Assembly: GCA_009739215.1 (NCBI GenBank) | Contig: VSJF01000009.1 | Span: 372,001-436,000 of the forward strand | Length of the DNA: 64,000 nt | Source: Floccularia luteovirens | Taxonomy: Eukaryota; Basidiomycota; Agaricomycetes; Agaricales; Squamanitaceae | Direction of reading: 5' to 3' | Shown: one piece after another, positions 35,939 through 48,199 of the stretch | Position numbering within the stretch: the stretch's first letter is position 1 | Layout of the letters: each line of letters begins with the position of its first letter | The notes under the pieces: model-generated | What the model saw: only the letters and a program-made list of their open reading frames with translations | Told to the model about the DNA's origin: nothing | Databases searched by the model: none | Made by a program: the position numbers and the translations under genes

Positions 35939-36507
35939 AAACATAGTCGCGCCTTTTGAATATCCGCGGAGCGTTCGAACTAGGTAGAAAGAACTGAGGT
36001 GAGCACATACCAGATTAGCCAACGTCACGTAGTTAACGTGTTTCTGTAGAGAAAACGGGCTACTCATATTGATGGTCGATAAGTCTGAGCGACTTCTCAA
36101 ACAACACAGCCACCATCCCAAATGTGGTAGGTACTTACAGTTGACCATTTTTGGACGAGCAATGTTCCCTCTTTACGAGATTTCTGCATTTGATAGTCCC
36201 TTTGTCACTTTGTAAATGGGTCCAAAGCTGAGTCTTAGCGCCACTCGGTCCTGGAGAAATGTAACTTTCCTTTGTTTTCAAAGTGGAATACCACTTGTCA
36301 TAGAGCAATATCCTTGCTTGTCTGCGGCAAGTCCGGGGAATCACCAGGTTCTTGTATTTCGCTCCTCTAATATGACCGTATTATTCATATTACTTCTGTT
36401 CACCCCCGCTATTTCTAAACTAACTAATACACATCTCTTCCATCCTGTCTACCTTAGCCCTTCGATAAATCTGGACCAAGGAGATATAGCTCGGTCAATC
36501 TGTCATT

Positions 36508-38394
36508 ATGCATGCTGAGCTACCCGTTCTCTCCTTCGTCTGTGTGGTGCTCCTTTCTGCGTTCATCCCTACCAAGAGAGGGCGCACAAATGTCGCTGGG
36601 CTTTCTATTTCTGTCTGGCTTATTATCTGCAACCTTATTCATGGAGCGAATACTATCGTATGGGCTGGCAATACAGGCGATCATGCTCCTGTTTGGTGTG
36701 ATATTGGTATTTTTTTTGATCCAATATATAATATCTCCCTTTTTAACTTATCTGCCTAGCCACAAAACTCCTCTTAGGAGCTCTGATTGCAGTTCCTGGT
36801 GCATGTCTCTGTATTTCGCTTAATCTGGAATCGGTCGCCTCGAAAAGGCCGATATCTTTCGATGCAAATGCTTTACGAAGGCGTAAGATGATTGAATATG
36901 GACTTTGTTACATTCTTCCTTTAATATATATGCTGTGGCGTACGTATAATACCACGGAACTTCAAACTTATCATTGAACTATCATGCCAGACCTCATTGT
37001 TCAGGATCACCGGTTTGACCTTGTTCAGGACTACGGCTGTTCTGCATCGATACATCCTTCGTTTCCCGGAATTATTTTGGTCCAGTTGCCACCCCTACTT
37101 ATATGTTGCATATCTTTCGTTTTCTCAGGTATGATTCACTTGTCGAAATGAGGGAAGCATATCAGTGACATTTTTAAAGGGATCGCTTTAATAAACTCAT
37201 CCCGTACCAATTCGGAAACGTTTTCCTTGTACATATCTTCAAGATCTTCTTTGACGTTATCAAATTTCTATTGCCGTGTCGCTATGACCCTATTGATGAA
37301 TACAGGACTCTTATCCATTCTTATTGCATCTATTGCAGTTATCCACCCTCTCCAGTTATGGGGTTCTTGGACGGAAGTTCATGCGCATTTTGGCGATATT
37401 GCTGTTATACGGGCAAGGGATTCTTTCTACGCCATTCCTACCTGGTGGGGTTTATTCTCACTTTCCGTTCTCTACGTCTTGCTTTCCTTTACTCTTGGGG
37501 AGAAGGGGAAAACCTTGTATAAGCGACTCAAGAAACATCTCGGACGCAAGGACAAATCGAGCAATACAATTCTGTTGCCATTGCAGTAAGTGTCTTTAGC
37601 CTTGAGATGATGGGACGCTCATATCAATATATCTAATCAGGAAGGGACAATCAGAGGGGGTCACTCATTCTATGAGAACACACCAGCGCCCTCTTACCGT
37701 GGAGCTTAAATCTGGATGGGATGACATGATGGACTTCAAGAGTCCCAAACGCACTCGTTCGGGTAATAGCAAGAAGTCTCAAGAGTTAAGCTTGTTACAT
37801 CGTGGCAGTCCAAGCCCCAACCTCACTTCGGCAGCCGAAGATGACATCTTCATGGAATCCACTTTATCATACCTGAAATCACCCACAGCGCAAACACTTG
37901 GTCTGGCAAACCCGCCGATTTCCCCTCCTAATATCTATAAGCCACCTGCAAAAGCGGGAGTTGAACAATCAGCTTATCCTGATCATACTAATCGAAGTAC
38001 CTCACCTCGATTGGTACGGCCAGAAGCTAATGGTACTTTATCTGCCGTACTTAAGGCACCATGGCCAGTTCCACCCTCATCTCCCGCGCCCAGTGTGGAT
38101 CCGCTACTCTCTCCTTCTCGTTGTCATTCGCCTTCTTCTTCTGTAGATTCTACTTTTGCATACCCACTGCGACCTGTTGTCACTCCTCCACATCTTCGAA
38201 ACCGACCATTTGAAGGGTCTAACGTTACCATTCCCCTTGACTCTTCCACGTTTACTGAGTCTGGTTCCCAGAGAGCTGTGCCAAAGCGCCCCAGTTTACG
38301 GAGTTTACAGAGGAGCTGGAGTCGAGAGAGTAACGTACTCGATTTTGTCCCCGGTGAAGTAGTCCGGATGACCGTCGTCACGGAAGTCGTTTAG
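36508..38394 (+). CDS. STE3-type pheromone receptor R3, intact
   Basis: Start MHAELPVLSFVCVVLLSAFI at ATG 36508. STE3 blocks include VWLIICNLIHGANTIVWAGN, APVWCDIATKLLLGALIAVP (after splicing), MLWHLIVQDHRFDLVQDYGC, ILVQLPPLLICCISFVF, SNFYCRVAMTLLMNTG, WGSWTEVHAHFG and TWWGLFSLSVLYVLLSFTLG. The cytoplasmic tail is long (about 240 residues), Ser/Pro-rich with basic patches, and ends VVRMTVVTEVV. Introns at about 36707-36761, 36940-36991, 37129-37180 and 37586-37640 all splice in frame. Relative to R1/R2 it is more divergent: it has WGSWTEV where R1 and R2 have RPWTTWADV. I found no dedicated pheromone gene beside it. Confidence 0.9.
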
Positions 38395-38639
38395 AAGTAG
38401 GTTTTCTCCTCCCAAGTTCAAGAGTCCACTTCGTCATTCATTTGATTGTTCCGGTAACATGCCTATTCACCTACTGTATCTACTTTCCGCCTTCTAGTAC
38501 CGTTTTTTTTGTAGCATAACCCAATCACTGTAGCATTTATATTGATATGATTTAACTATGCCATCTGCCTTCTTACATCACCTTCATTATACATATGATA
38601 TAACAATTATATTAAGATTCTAATTAACACCCTTTCTAA

Positions 38640-39060
38640 CTCCACCGTCTATTCCGAGAACAAAGTAGCAGACTGTTTTGGTAACCATAAATCACTGGCC
38701 AAAATCAAGAAAGCTGCCGCGGTGGGATCATAAAAACTAATGGGTAGTAAGTTCGTTGTCATTGTAACGCATCTATGCACTTCTGGTCATCAACCACCAA
38801 AGATGTTCTACACATTTCATGCTTCCGTTCTCCTCGTAAGACAACGCCATTTGATTCCAAATGGTTCCAGCCCTCTTTGGGAACACCACTGCTGAGCTGG
38901 GCTCAATGATGTCGCTCGAGACCTGTATTGCCATCACGATGTTGGTTGATGGCATACTCTCTGCCCAAAATACGGACGGCGGTGGCGGAAACACAAATTT
39001 TTTCATCACATCTGATTTTGTTCATCACCAATGGAATACCTTTTCCTTGTGAACTATATG
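38640..39060. repeat. Degenerate duplicated segment, copy 1
   Basis: This copy matches 41802-42345. Both open with a CACCGTCTATTCC(G/A)AGAACAA block, then GCCTGTTTTGGTAA-like and TCACTGGCCAA-like blocks. Both contain on the minus strand a frame piece ending in HLWWL, and CGCCACCGCCGTCCG. It looks like two decayed copies of one gene fragment or element. The source protein is not recognised. Confidence 0.75.
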
Positions 39061-39099
39061 GTGGTGCGGCTGGCCTGTAAGAGCTCAAATTTACACTCT

Positions 39100-41800
39100 G
39101 CGGCCTTCTGGGGGCCAGGTACAGTGGCAATGACATCATTAAATACAACGTAGTTTGTCTACCGAAAAGCGAGTGGCCAAAAGAAAAATAGATCTTAGGT
39201 CATTACATACGTTGGAACGTATTTCAGAGCTAGATATATATATAAATTCATCTCATTTCAGTTTCGGGCTAGAATGTCGTGTAATTTAATCCATGCATGA
39301 ATAATCTATCCCTTGATGTGCACGTGTAAAATATTTAATCAGCTTGAATCTTGAAGCTTTCAATGCAAGCACGGAAGACAGGTCCCACATACAAGGAAAG
39401 AATGTTTCCATTTTGGGATAGAGAGATTACCATTGATGACTGTCTTGGCCTCCCGAGTGATTTAGAAGTTGGACTTTGGGAGTGCACTCGCCTGATTCCA
39501 AATCCCATACGTAATCTGCCTTGTCCAACCCACGGAAGGTAGCCTGTGTGTCATTGTGCAAAAACATGTTGGAATACTGTCGAGCTGCGACTGCCATATG
39601 AGAATACATATCTCGTTGTTTGTGGGTCAGTTGGTATGCAATTGTCGTTAGAACATAAGTCACTGTATTTAACTTCTCGTTGCAACTAGGGAAGAAGAAT
39701 GAAGCTCCAAGCGCACCGGTGGAATAGGGGAGCTAACTAACAGGGAACGGGCGTGTGGGACACGGCTAGTCAGTAGATACAACTGTTTGTAACGTGTCAC
39801 AACAACTCATAAGAAGTCTTCACGGTGTAACCAGGTGTACGGAGACACTCGGGGACACTCCACCAGCCTTTGTCCGATCTTTGGGCCATCTCGAAAGCGA
39901 TGGTTGACTTCTAGTTCCAGCATCTTCGGTGATGACATATATAAAAGAATCGCCTTGAGCAGTGAGTCCGATCGGAGTTACCACTTTGTAAGTTCTTCCA
40001 ACAAAGCAGTTCTACTGGCAATGTTCCCTGATCAAGGTTAATACTGAATAGGTAGTAGTGATATTTAAAGGAAGAGAGATTTACGCTCTTGTTGTGTGCA
40101 TCTAATTTGCTGTAGGCAAGGCCAATGAGGTTGGTTAGACAAGAGGAGAAAAAGGCAATTACCTTAACATCATCCACGATCCAATTGATCAACATCTCAA
40201 TGGTAATCCCACCTCGAACCTGTCATATGCTATCGTCACTCAATCAGTTAGAACTAACGAACAAGAGTCTTAGGCATACTTGAAACTCTCTAGTCGCATC
40301 ATCCCAGTCTTAATTTTCAATAATATATCTGCATTTTTTTGTGCTTAAGAGCAACATGAACAATCCTTTCTCGAGATTGTTCGTATCGTCCGCCAAATCC
40401 TTCAGATCTCTACAATGATCAGATGATGAGTGCAGCAACTCTCTCCTTAAACTCGCGCGAGCTTACCAAGCGGGTGCGTGCCAAGTTGCCATGGTTGGTA
40501 CCCAAAATAGACCCAACATTGATCCTCGTCTCCTGGATGACCAAAGTAAAGAGTTGCTATAGTATTTACCAGGTCTACAAGTATTTCGCCATTCCCCTAG
40601 CCACCCGTCCAACCCGATCATTCAATCGAGCGTGAGGCGAAAGATAGCATCATTATATGCTCACCAAAATCATGCCAGTGAGGGCGGACAATGCTGAGGC
40701 AGCGCCTGGTGGCCCTGGTGTAGGGGCGAGGCCGGGTGGGTCCTTTGCGGCAACGAGAACTTGCTTCGTTGCAGTCAGAATGTCATTGGTGCGCTGGTCT
40801 CTGTTTTTAGATGTTAACGGTGCCTGGGGAGTCTATTTGTTCGATTTTTGTCCTCCTAGTGGACGAGGTAGACAAGATGTATCGAAGGGTAGTTGTCTAC
40901 ACTGGTATGAGAATGACGGGGTTAATATGATGAGCACAACCAGCCGTTTGCACGAGAGGTAGGTCCAGTTCGACAGGTTACAGGCGCCTGCGAAGTTGGG
41001 TATTCAAAACTTGTGAGCAGAAGAACCTCGAACACTGCCGAGAAATATATCGATAATGGTTATCTACTCTCTGGCATGAGTCACGGCTTGACAAAGTCCA
41101 GCAGGATCCCGGGATCCCAGTTGTACGTAACTTGCATAATCGAAATAGAAAGATGTTGTTCACAGGAAATGATGGGAATGGCATCCAGAACCAATCTCAG
41201 CATTTTCGATGTTTTACACAAATTTCAATTGATACTTTGAAAGATTGAAATTATATACTGTTTCCAAACTGTTTCTCGCCATTCAGTCTGACATAGAGTG
41301 GTTCAGCCCATTTCAAACTCTCGAATTCTAACAACGGAAGGAGGAAAATTTGTGGCGAGCGGTCAGGGGGACCAACGATGCAGACGGAGATTCATGGGAT
41401 GGTGAACGCAATATCGCCACAAGGCAAACGCACAAGTAACTAAGGGTAAAGATGAAGGAGATGAAAGAATACATGAATCAGACGAATGACAGGGGCTCGA
41501 CACTTCTGCTCACAACTCCAGGACTCCTACAGAACCAATTTGCGACTTTCCTCCAATGTCTCCCTTGCTGTATCTGGTATAATCCCAAGCTCCAGGCGAG
41601 CTGGTTTTTTACAATTATCGATAAGCTCACCGTAGTAGCCGATATCTTAACTGCATTTTCATGAATGAATTTGCGAGCCATGATGGTCTAATATTCCACA
41701 TTACTTTTAATACCATGTCATCCATCTCCTAACACCGGGGACCATGTAGCATTTTATTACCCATTCCAGTTACAAGTTACCTTATTCCAGAGATATAACA
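39100..41800. other. Gene-poor spacer with possible gene relics between R3 and R4
   Basis: Short frames only. A minus-strand piece at 39663-39427 reads TYVLTTIAYQLTHKQRDMYS after a SFFFP-like start. This resembles the sensor region of fungal NACHT NTPases (FFFSR...TIAYQL), but it is too short and lacks a P-loop here. No CaaX end in a usable frame was found on either strand. Confidence 0.35.
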
Positions 41801-41801
41801 T

Positions 41802-42345
41802 CACCGTCTATTCCAAGAACAAAGTAATAGCCTGTTTTGGTAATCATAAGTCACTGTCCAAATCAAGAAAACTACCGCGATGTCACCAAATGGGAATGAC
41901 AAAATCATAAAAAGCGGCAAATTGTTGTCTTTGTAACACATCTGTGTACCACTGTTCATCAGCCACCAAGTATTGATATCATCTAGTGCGCGTTAGAATC
42001 TCTGGACGAACCACGATAGGAAACAAGTCGGGTGAGCTCGTCGCAACCACCAAAGATGTTTAACACCCGTTATGCTTCCGTTCCCTTCCTCGTGGGACGC
42101 CATCATCTGACTCCCAATCATCACAACCTTCTTCGAGGACACCATCTGGAACGTATTAATCATTTTCAGCCGATCCGTGGCCGTGTTGATCCCCAAATGG
42201 GCTGGATGGTGTCAGTTTAGGCGTTTATTACCACTACAATGTCCTACCTCTTTGCCCGAATTGCGGACGGCGGTGGCGGAACACAAACTTTTTCACATCT
42301 GATTCTGTATATCAGCAATGGAATACTTTTTGCCTGTGACCACAT
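41802..42345. repeat. Degenerate duplicated segment, copy 2
   Basis: Second copy of the segment at 38640-39060, in the same orientation. It is interrupted by an extra stretch of about 60-70 bp near 41970-42040. It lies about 330 bp upstream of the R4 start. Confidence 0.75.
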
Positions 42346-42672
42346 GATTAGTGCGGACCATGCCTTACCTCAAGACGACAAAGAACCGCCCAAATGAGGA
42401 CTCTCCTCAGTTCCTTTCTGAGTCGTTGAGTTGCAATGAGCACATGGCCAAATCAAGGAGTTCTGTAAATCTTCGGCCCACCTTTGGCACGCATACAAGG
42501 GGACAACCTAATATGTACACAGCGTAAGAACATCAGAGTAAATGCTCAAAAGGCTCAGGAGATCGTTGGAAATTGACCACCCTTGTCGTGTTCTTGGGAC
42601 GGACTATATCTTCTTGCAACTGTTGAAGGTCACTGGCTCAGCTGCGCCAACCATTCCCCTCAGCGCTTCGAG

Positions 42673-44246
42673 ATGTCATATCCCAACTACATCTTCTCCA
42701 TCTTTTCTTTTGTTGGTTTCCTATTGTGCAGCATCCCTTTCCCATGGCACTTGGAATGTAAGGTTTCTCAGAACTTTGCACTATAATGGATGCTTACTAT
42801 TCCTCATGTAGCTTGGAACACCGGAACTTGCCTGTACATGGCTTGGACAGGACTTGCCTGTCTTAACCAATTCATCAATTCTGTTGTTTGGAATAACAAC
42901 ATAAATAATCCTGCCCCGGTTTGGTGTGATATCTGTATGTCTTCCTGTCTACTTGTCTCATTCCAACACACTCTTATATCCATTTGATTCAGCAACCCGC
43001 TTCATGGTCGCTGTACCCGTCGCCATTCCTGCTGCATCTCTTTGCATCAACCGTCGTTTATATCATATATCGTCAGTTCAGTCTGTCACTATCACAAGAG
43101 CAGAGAAGCGTCGTGCAATCATAATCGACCTTGCTATTGGCTTGGGTCTCCCCATGATCGAGATGGTTTTTCGTAAGTGACCCACAATCATCTTTTCCCC
43201 TCCTGGACTAACACACAAACAGAGTACATTGCCCAAGGACACAGATTCAACATTTTCGAAGATGTTGGATGCTATCCATATACCTACGATACTCCTGTCG
43301 CATATGCTTTGGTGTCTTTACCCCCTGTGCTTATTGGCCTCGTGTCTGCTGTTTATAGCTGTGAGTAAAACTTACCAGCGGCCTGTCACGAATACTGACC
43401 CGTTTATAGTTTTGAGCATTAAGGCATTTAACAGGACCCGCACCCAGTTCAAGGAGTTCGTTTCTAATAACAGCAACTTGAGCTCTTCACGATATATTCG
43501 TCTCATGTGCCTTGCAGGCGTCGATATACTGGGTACAGTTCCTATTGGAATTTATGCCCTCGTATTGAATGCATCAAGCGATAACATGCGGCCTTGGAAG
43601 GGGTGGGCAGACACCCACAGTGGATTCTCTCGCGTCGATTTCTTCCCATCCGTTATCTGGAGGAATATTCCCATTTTACAGTCATCTGTTGAACTCAGTC
43701 GCTGGGTGACAGTTACCTGCGCATTTGTGTTTTTCGCGTTCTTCGGGTTTGCTGATGAGGCGAGGAAGCACTACCGCTTGGCTGTGCAGTCGGTGGCTAA
43801 GCATGTTGGAATCTCGACAGCGTCTGGAAGTAGCTTTGGAATGTTCAGCTCTAATGGGTAAGCATCTTTTGTTGATTTATTGACTTACGAGTTTGTTCTT
43901 ATGGTATCCGTTTATTAGCGAAAAATCGGGCAGTTTCGCAATTGGTTCAAATGGTCGTCTCCAGCCGATTTTGCCCATCTTTACGAACCGCCATGTGATG
44001 CGAAGGCATGATTCCACGGATTCTTTTACCGACATCTCTGCATCCACCGGTGATTTATCAAGTATTTCTAGTGAAAAAGAAAAAGCATTATATGAGAACA
44101 CGCCATTCCAAGACGTTGGTAATACACTCGCGGATCACGTACCAGCAACTCCTTCTCCTGTGCTCAGTATATCTTCTTTCCCCACCCCTCCGGAACCTGC
44201 ATTCATTAGACCAGGATCCGAACTCGACACTCCCCCATCAAAGTAA
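42673..44246 (+). CDS. STE3-type pheromone receptor R4, intact
   Basis: Start MSYPNYIFSIFSFVGFLLCS at ATG 42673. Then come PFPWHLE, an intron, WNTGTCLYMAWTGLACLNQF, VWCDI, RAEKRRAIIIDLAIGLGLPM, YIAQGHRFNIFEDVGCYPYT, SSRYIRLMCLAGVDILG and MRPWKGWADTHSGFSRVDFF, ending with FFAFFGFADEARKHYRLAVQ. Introns near 42757-42811, 42935-42990, 43173-43222, 43362-43410 and 43857-43918 all keep frame. The tail is Ser/Thr/Pro-rich and shorter than in R3. It belongs to a different STE3 subgroup from R1/R2 by its N-terminus (PWHLE-WNTGT in place of HWRARNIA). No pheromone gene was recognised beside it. Confidence 0.92.
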
Positions 44247-44871
44247 TACCACTGCTCTGTGATCCTTAAAATCCTTACCTCCAACCCTTTATCTTGCCAA
44301 GCTAGAGTTTCCCGCTCTATTCAATCGCCTGCCGCGTGCAATGTTTTTACTCGTTATACCAACCCTGTATCTATAGCTTGAAATTGTTGTAGCCTTAGCT
44401 CCGCTTTGAGAATATTTAAACATATTATTTGTTCTATATATACTATCACGAATTTAGTGATGCAACAATCTGAACAATCAGGTTGTATAAGCGCAACAGT
44501 CCACTTCCGCATCTGTAGGCATATATATTAGCTCGATCTATGTATGGACTCTATTCCTACTTAGTGTTGTGGATTTGAAATGTTTTGCGGGCGTGGGAAA
44601 CTGTCAAATTTAAACACTTTCGACGAAAGTGTTAATATTGAAATAACCGCAAAATCTCAAATTTGGTCGGACCTACATATGCATAGGATGATTTCGAGTC
44701 AATGATGTCATTACGGCAGTAATTGCACTTTAGATGTGACATTGAGGTCTCTAACTATATATTCAAGCTGAAATGTAGTTTGCAAAATCAAGGATAGGGT
44801 ATAAGGAAGAGAACAGCATGAAGTACTTGGCACAAGTCCGCATTACACGACTGACTTAGCTACGGAGGTAA

Positions 44872-45177
44872 ATGCCCACTCTACCCACAACTGCTGTACT
44901 ACCTTTTTTTGCTCTGATATCGTGCCAGTTCCCGCAAGAGGGCTTCACACCGTCGCATTTGAATTTTCTGTCTAGTCAATGTATTATCAACCCTTCAGGG
45001 TCGAAACAAAGAGTGGATGTACCTCTACAGAACTGGCAAGCAGCAGGAGTTCTTCGGGGTGTCTTGAACCCAATCTTTTGGTGGTTATTATTGAATTTGG
45101 TATCCTGTGGATGGTTTTTGTCAGCGATTCACCCTATGAATCATAATAAGGTTCCTAACTCGTTGAGTGCATTTTAA
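44872..45177 (+). CDS. Isolated 101-codon ORF, doubtful
   Basis: A single ATG frame with two hydrophobic stretches (LPFFALISCQF, FWWLLLNLVSCGWFLSAI). No family is recognised and no splice signals clearly support it. It may be chance or a decayed membrane-protein gene. Confidence 0.15.
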   Translation: MPTLPTTAVLPFFALISCQFPQEGFTPSHLNFLSSQCIINPSGSKQRVDVPLQNWQAAGVLRGVLNPIFWWLLLNLVSCGWFLSAIHPMNHNKVPNSLSAF

Positions 45178-45181
45178 AGTA

Positions 45182-45254
45182 GGAGACATCATGACAATGG
45201 AAACTGAAGGGCTTGTTGCTAGTAGTTGAATGGGATGAGGAGGTGATGTCTCCT
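45182..45254. repeat. Inverted repeat with short flanking direct repeat
   Basis: GGAGACATCA (about 45183-45192) is inverted as TGATGTCTCC (about 45244-45253). The motif AAAGTAG lies outside each arm. The arms are 10 bp with a loop of about 50 bp. This is possibly a remnant of a small mobile element. Confidence 0.6.
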
Positions 45255-45259
45255 AAAGT

Positions 45260-46520
45260 AGCTTTGCAGAGTCTTATATGAATCTAGACGTGAGTCCCAT
45301 CCGCCTATAGGTGCATGATGCAGTCATTTAGCTAGAGGAAATACAACCAAGACAATTCTATTGAGAATGATTTAAAGGCAAGGCCTACCAAAGCAATGAA
45401 AGCTGTCTATGCGCAGCAGTAAATTAGACAATTAAAAAACTATCGATATAAGATACACATTACCACTCGAAATCAAACTTCTCTTTTGACTTGGCCGATT
45501 CTCGGACTTGTCTTTGGTCAAATATTTCGTTTTTAGAGAACAAAATTCTGATCTAGATTTTCATGATCTTGGGAAGCTTATTGTGGCCAGCGTTCCGAAT
45601 CTTTCCAGCGCGGATTGTTTTTCTGTACCAACATTTTCTAGTTCCCTTCAACGTTAGCATCCCTGGTTTCATAGAATTAATATCTCCTGGACCTTCATCG
45701 GGGGAGAAATTGGCGATTGCTTCAAGGGTACTTTGAAGCGCCTTATCGCATTACGTACGGGGGATGATCAACCTGCAGTAGGAAAGTGCCGTACACGATC
45801 CATCCACGCTGGAGTGCTTGAATATCACCTGATACAAAGCAGGTAGTAAATGATACAAAGTAGAGCATAGCAGCGGGGTTGTGAGAGGAAGAAAAGCCCT
45901 GCAACAAAATGCTAATAGTGACGCAACAACTAAGGTGTCATTAAAGAGTGTATATTTTGAAATTTGAACGGGTTACAATTCTCCAATTTAATCTTTTAAC
46001 TTATGCTATAATACATACTGAAAATATCGAGTCAGTTTATGAGTGCTACAGGGTCAGACTAGAGATCAATCAATGGTACTAGTCCCAAACGATACAACTC
46101 GAAGGCCACTTGGACAATAAGCGAAGGGATACTGGTAGCTTTGCGATGAAATTGAATGGCTGGAACTAAAGGAGTCTAATTATGACCAGTTATGGGTTGA
46201 CTGGTGTGTGTTATCATGATGCACTCACACGAATGTTATAGAGTTACCGCTTCATCACATCTGCAATGCAGATATTGTGGACCTGGTTCAATGTATCAAG
46301 CTCAAACGACTTCATTCCTTGCTTTCTCAGGTATTCTCTTGAATTCAGACTGTCGATTTTCATCAGTTGCGTGCCAAGTGCGACGGTAAAGGGACCTTAC
46401 ACAGCTAAAATGGAGTTTGTGTATACTAGAAGGTTGTTTCAACTTACACCCTACAGACCCTGGAGCATTGAGGATATCACTCACGTTTGGGATGAATTAT
46501 TACAGCAGCCACGTAAATGA
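45260..46520. other. Gene-poor spacer
   Basis: No supported gene. Two CaaX-like strings occur (46001-46015 minus, 46205-46219 plus), but neither has an ATG in frame. Confidence 0.4.
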
Positions 46521-46525
46521 GACTT

Positions 46526-48180
46526 TTAGATGTGGTTGCAGCCTGTAAATTTCAAGTGAAGATACGGTCCTGAGAAACAGGGAAAACTTCGCACTAATAC
46601 CACACAAATAACACCGGAGGTGCTGGAAAGAAAGAATAAGATCCAAATGTATAAGTGACTATGCATGTAAACTGACCTTGTCAATGCTCCTGTTTGCACA
46701 GTATACCACACCAATAGATTCAGCACAGAGTCAGTCCTACCATAGACAATTTGTTTGTGAGACAAATCCATATATGCGTGCATGTAAAACAGACCTTTCA
46801 ACACCTGTTCTACTCTTGCGCAAACACCACACCAGCGATCCAGTAACCACGATATCAAAAACAGCGGTCATTGCAAATGCCAAAATTAAAAACCACTATT
46901 TCGGTATGAATCATTAGAGATGAATCTCGGAGAATGCATTTAACTTACCGTAATTTCGTGCAAATTGCTCAATTTAGCTACGGTAATCCTTTGAGGACAA
47001 AAAATATGATAAGCTGGTTCAATATACAGTAAATGTAAGGACATACGCCTTAAGGGTGACCGCTGTACAGTCATTTTAGTGGAGGAAAACAGTAGCATGT
47101 AACTTGGTGACTTACAGAACATTAGTCCTATTCATAGATGTGCTCAGTATGAATTAACAAAGTACTTAATGGCTGAAGTACCAAATTGGATCACTGATAG
47201 TACAACCTAGATGTCGGTATAAGAATATTTTTTCAAGTATCAAGGAAACAATATCACCAGAAAGAATATAAGCGGCATATTCTCCTTCCTTACTAATGTA
47301 CCTTGTTCAATGCAAACTATGAGCTCCGGGGAATAGACACATACACGTATAGAGCCTCCATATATAAAATCTGCAATAGTCATGTCAACAGAGTCGCAAT
47401 TGCAATGAACAAAGTACAATCCATCCGTACCCGTTTGTCGCTACCTCCACCACTGACTATGACATCAAAAGTCATAAAAGAGAAGAAAAGCTATGGAAAA
47501 AGTGCGAGATACCGTTATCATGTTTGTAAGCTTCAGTACATGAGTGAAAAAGAATCTCAGTGACGGCGGGAAGACTTACGCCTGGTGACCTTTGGGATAC
47601 AATCTTGTCGTCAATCAATGATATTAGCAATAGAAATATCGGAGAAAATCACCATCCCATAATGTCAAGACCTAGAATATTCGTGTGGTAGATAATTGCG
47701 TAGGAATAGCTGCATAAGTCATAAAACTTCTGAATAGGTAAATAAGTGGGTGTAACTTACCTTCCATGTATACATCCAATGACATGGATAATATCGAGCA
47801 CCCTGGACGAGATCAACAATCACAGGAAACATAGCATAATATCCTTAGGTCACCAAAGAAGAGTTACCTGCAAAAGAGTTATAGTTTGTCGAAGCTTGTT
47901 TGATAAAATACCACATACAAAACATTTCAGCCACGTTCTATCACGGTGGTGATAAAAGCGGAAGTAGCGGTAGGTTTGGTGGGCCGTCAATCCGAATAAC
48001 CTAAGCGTTTAAAATCAATAAATTGGCCCCTCATTTTTGAATAGGAAGGAAATGTGGGGTAGACTAGGGGAAAAAAAGAACTGACATTGACGAAATAAAT
48101 GTCGCAATCAAAACGGAACCTAGGGCATGTTCGAATTTTGCTTGAAACGATGCTTGAACTGGTTGAAGGGCTTTGTCCAT
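46526..48180 (-). CDS. DUF6534-like multi-pass membrane protein, many small exons
   Basis: Joined small minus-strand exons give the signature of the Agaricomycete DUF6534 membrane family. The start is MDKALQPVQASFQAKFEHAL at ATG 48180, followed by SVLIATFISSM, LFGLTAHQTYRYFRFYHHRD, VLDIIHVIGCIH, YSYAIIYHTNI and FYIWRLY. Then WFLILAFAMTAVFDIVVTGS and RKSRTGVER splice to TDSVLNLLVWYTVQTGALT. The RTG-x-x-RTDS...YT-x-x-TG-x-LT block is the most diagnostic part. Function of the family is unknown. Some middle exons (about 47000-47650) do not join cleanly by eye, so partial decay is possible. The 3' end is uncertain. There is no track of conserved charged residues to suggest a receptor role. Confidence 0.55.
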
Positions 48181-48199
48181 AATTTTGTGTATGGGATCT

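Noticed and set aside
39427..39663. Intact NACHT NTPase
   Set aside because: Only a short TIAYQL-like fragment is visible; the P-loop and the rest of the domain are missing.
46001..46015. CaaX-like end (CIIA) on the minus strand
   Set aside because: The frame upstream has a stop after seven codons and no ATG, so no precursor can be built without an invented intron.
46205..46219. CaaX-like end (CVLS) on the plus strand
   Set aside because: The frame is open for only about 20 codons upstream and has no ATG. The sequence (EIEWLELKESNYDQLW) does not look like a pheromone precursor.
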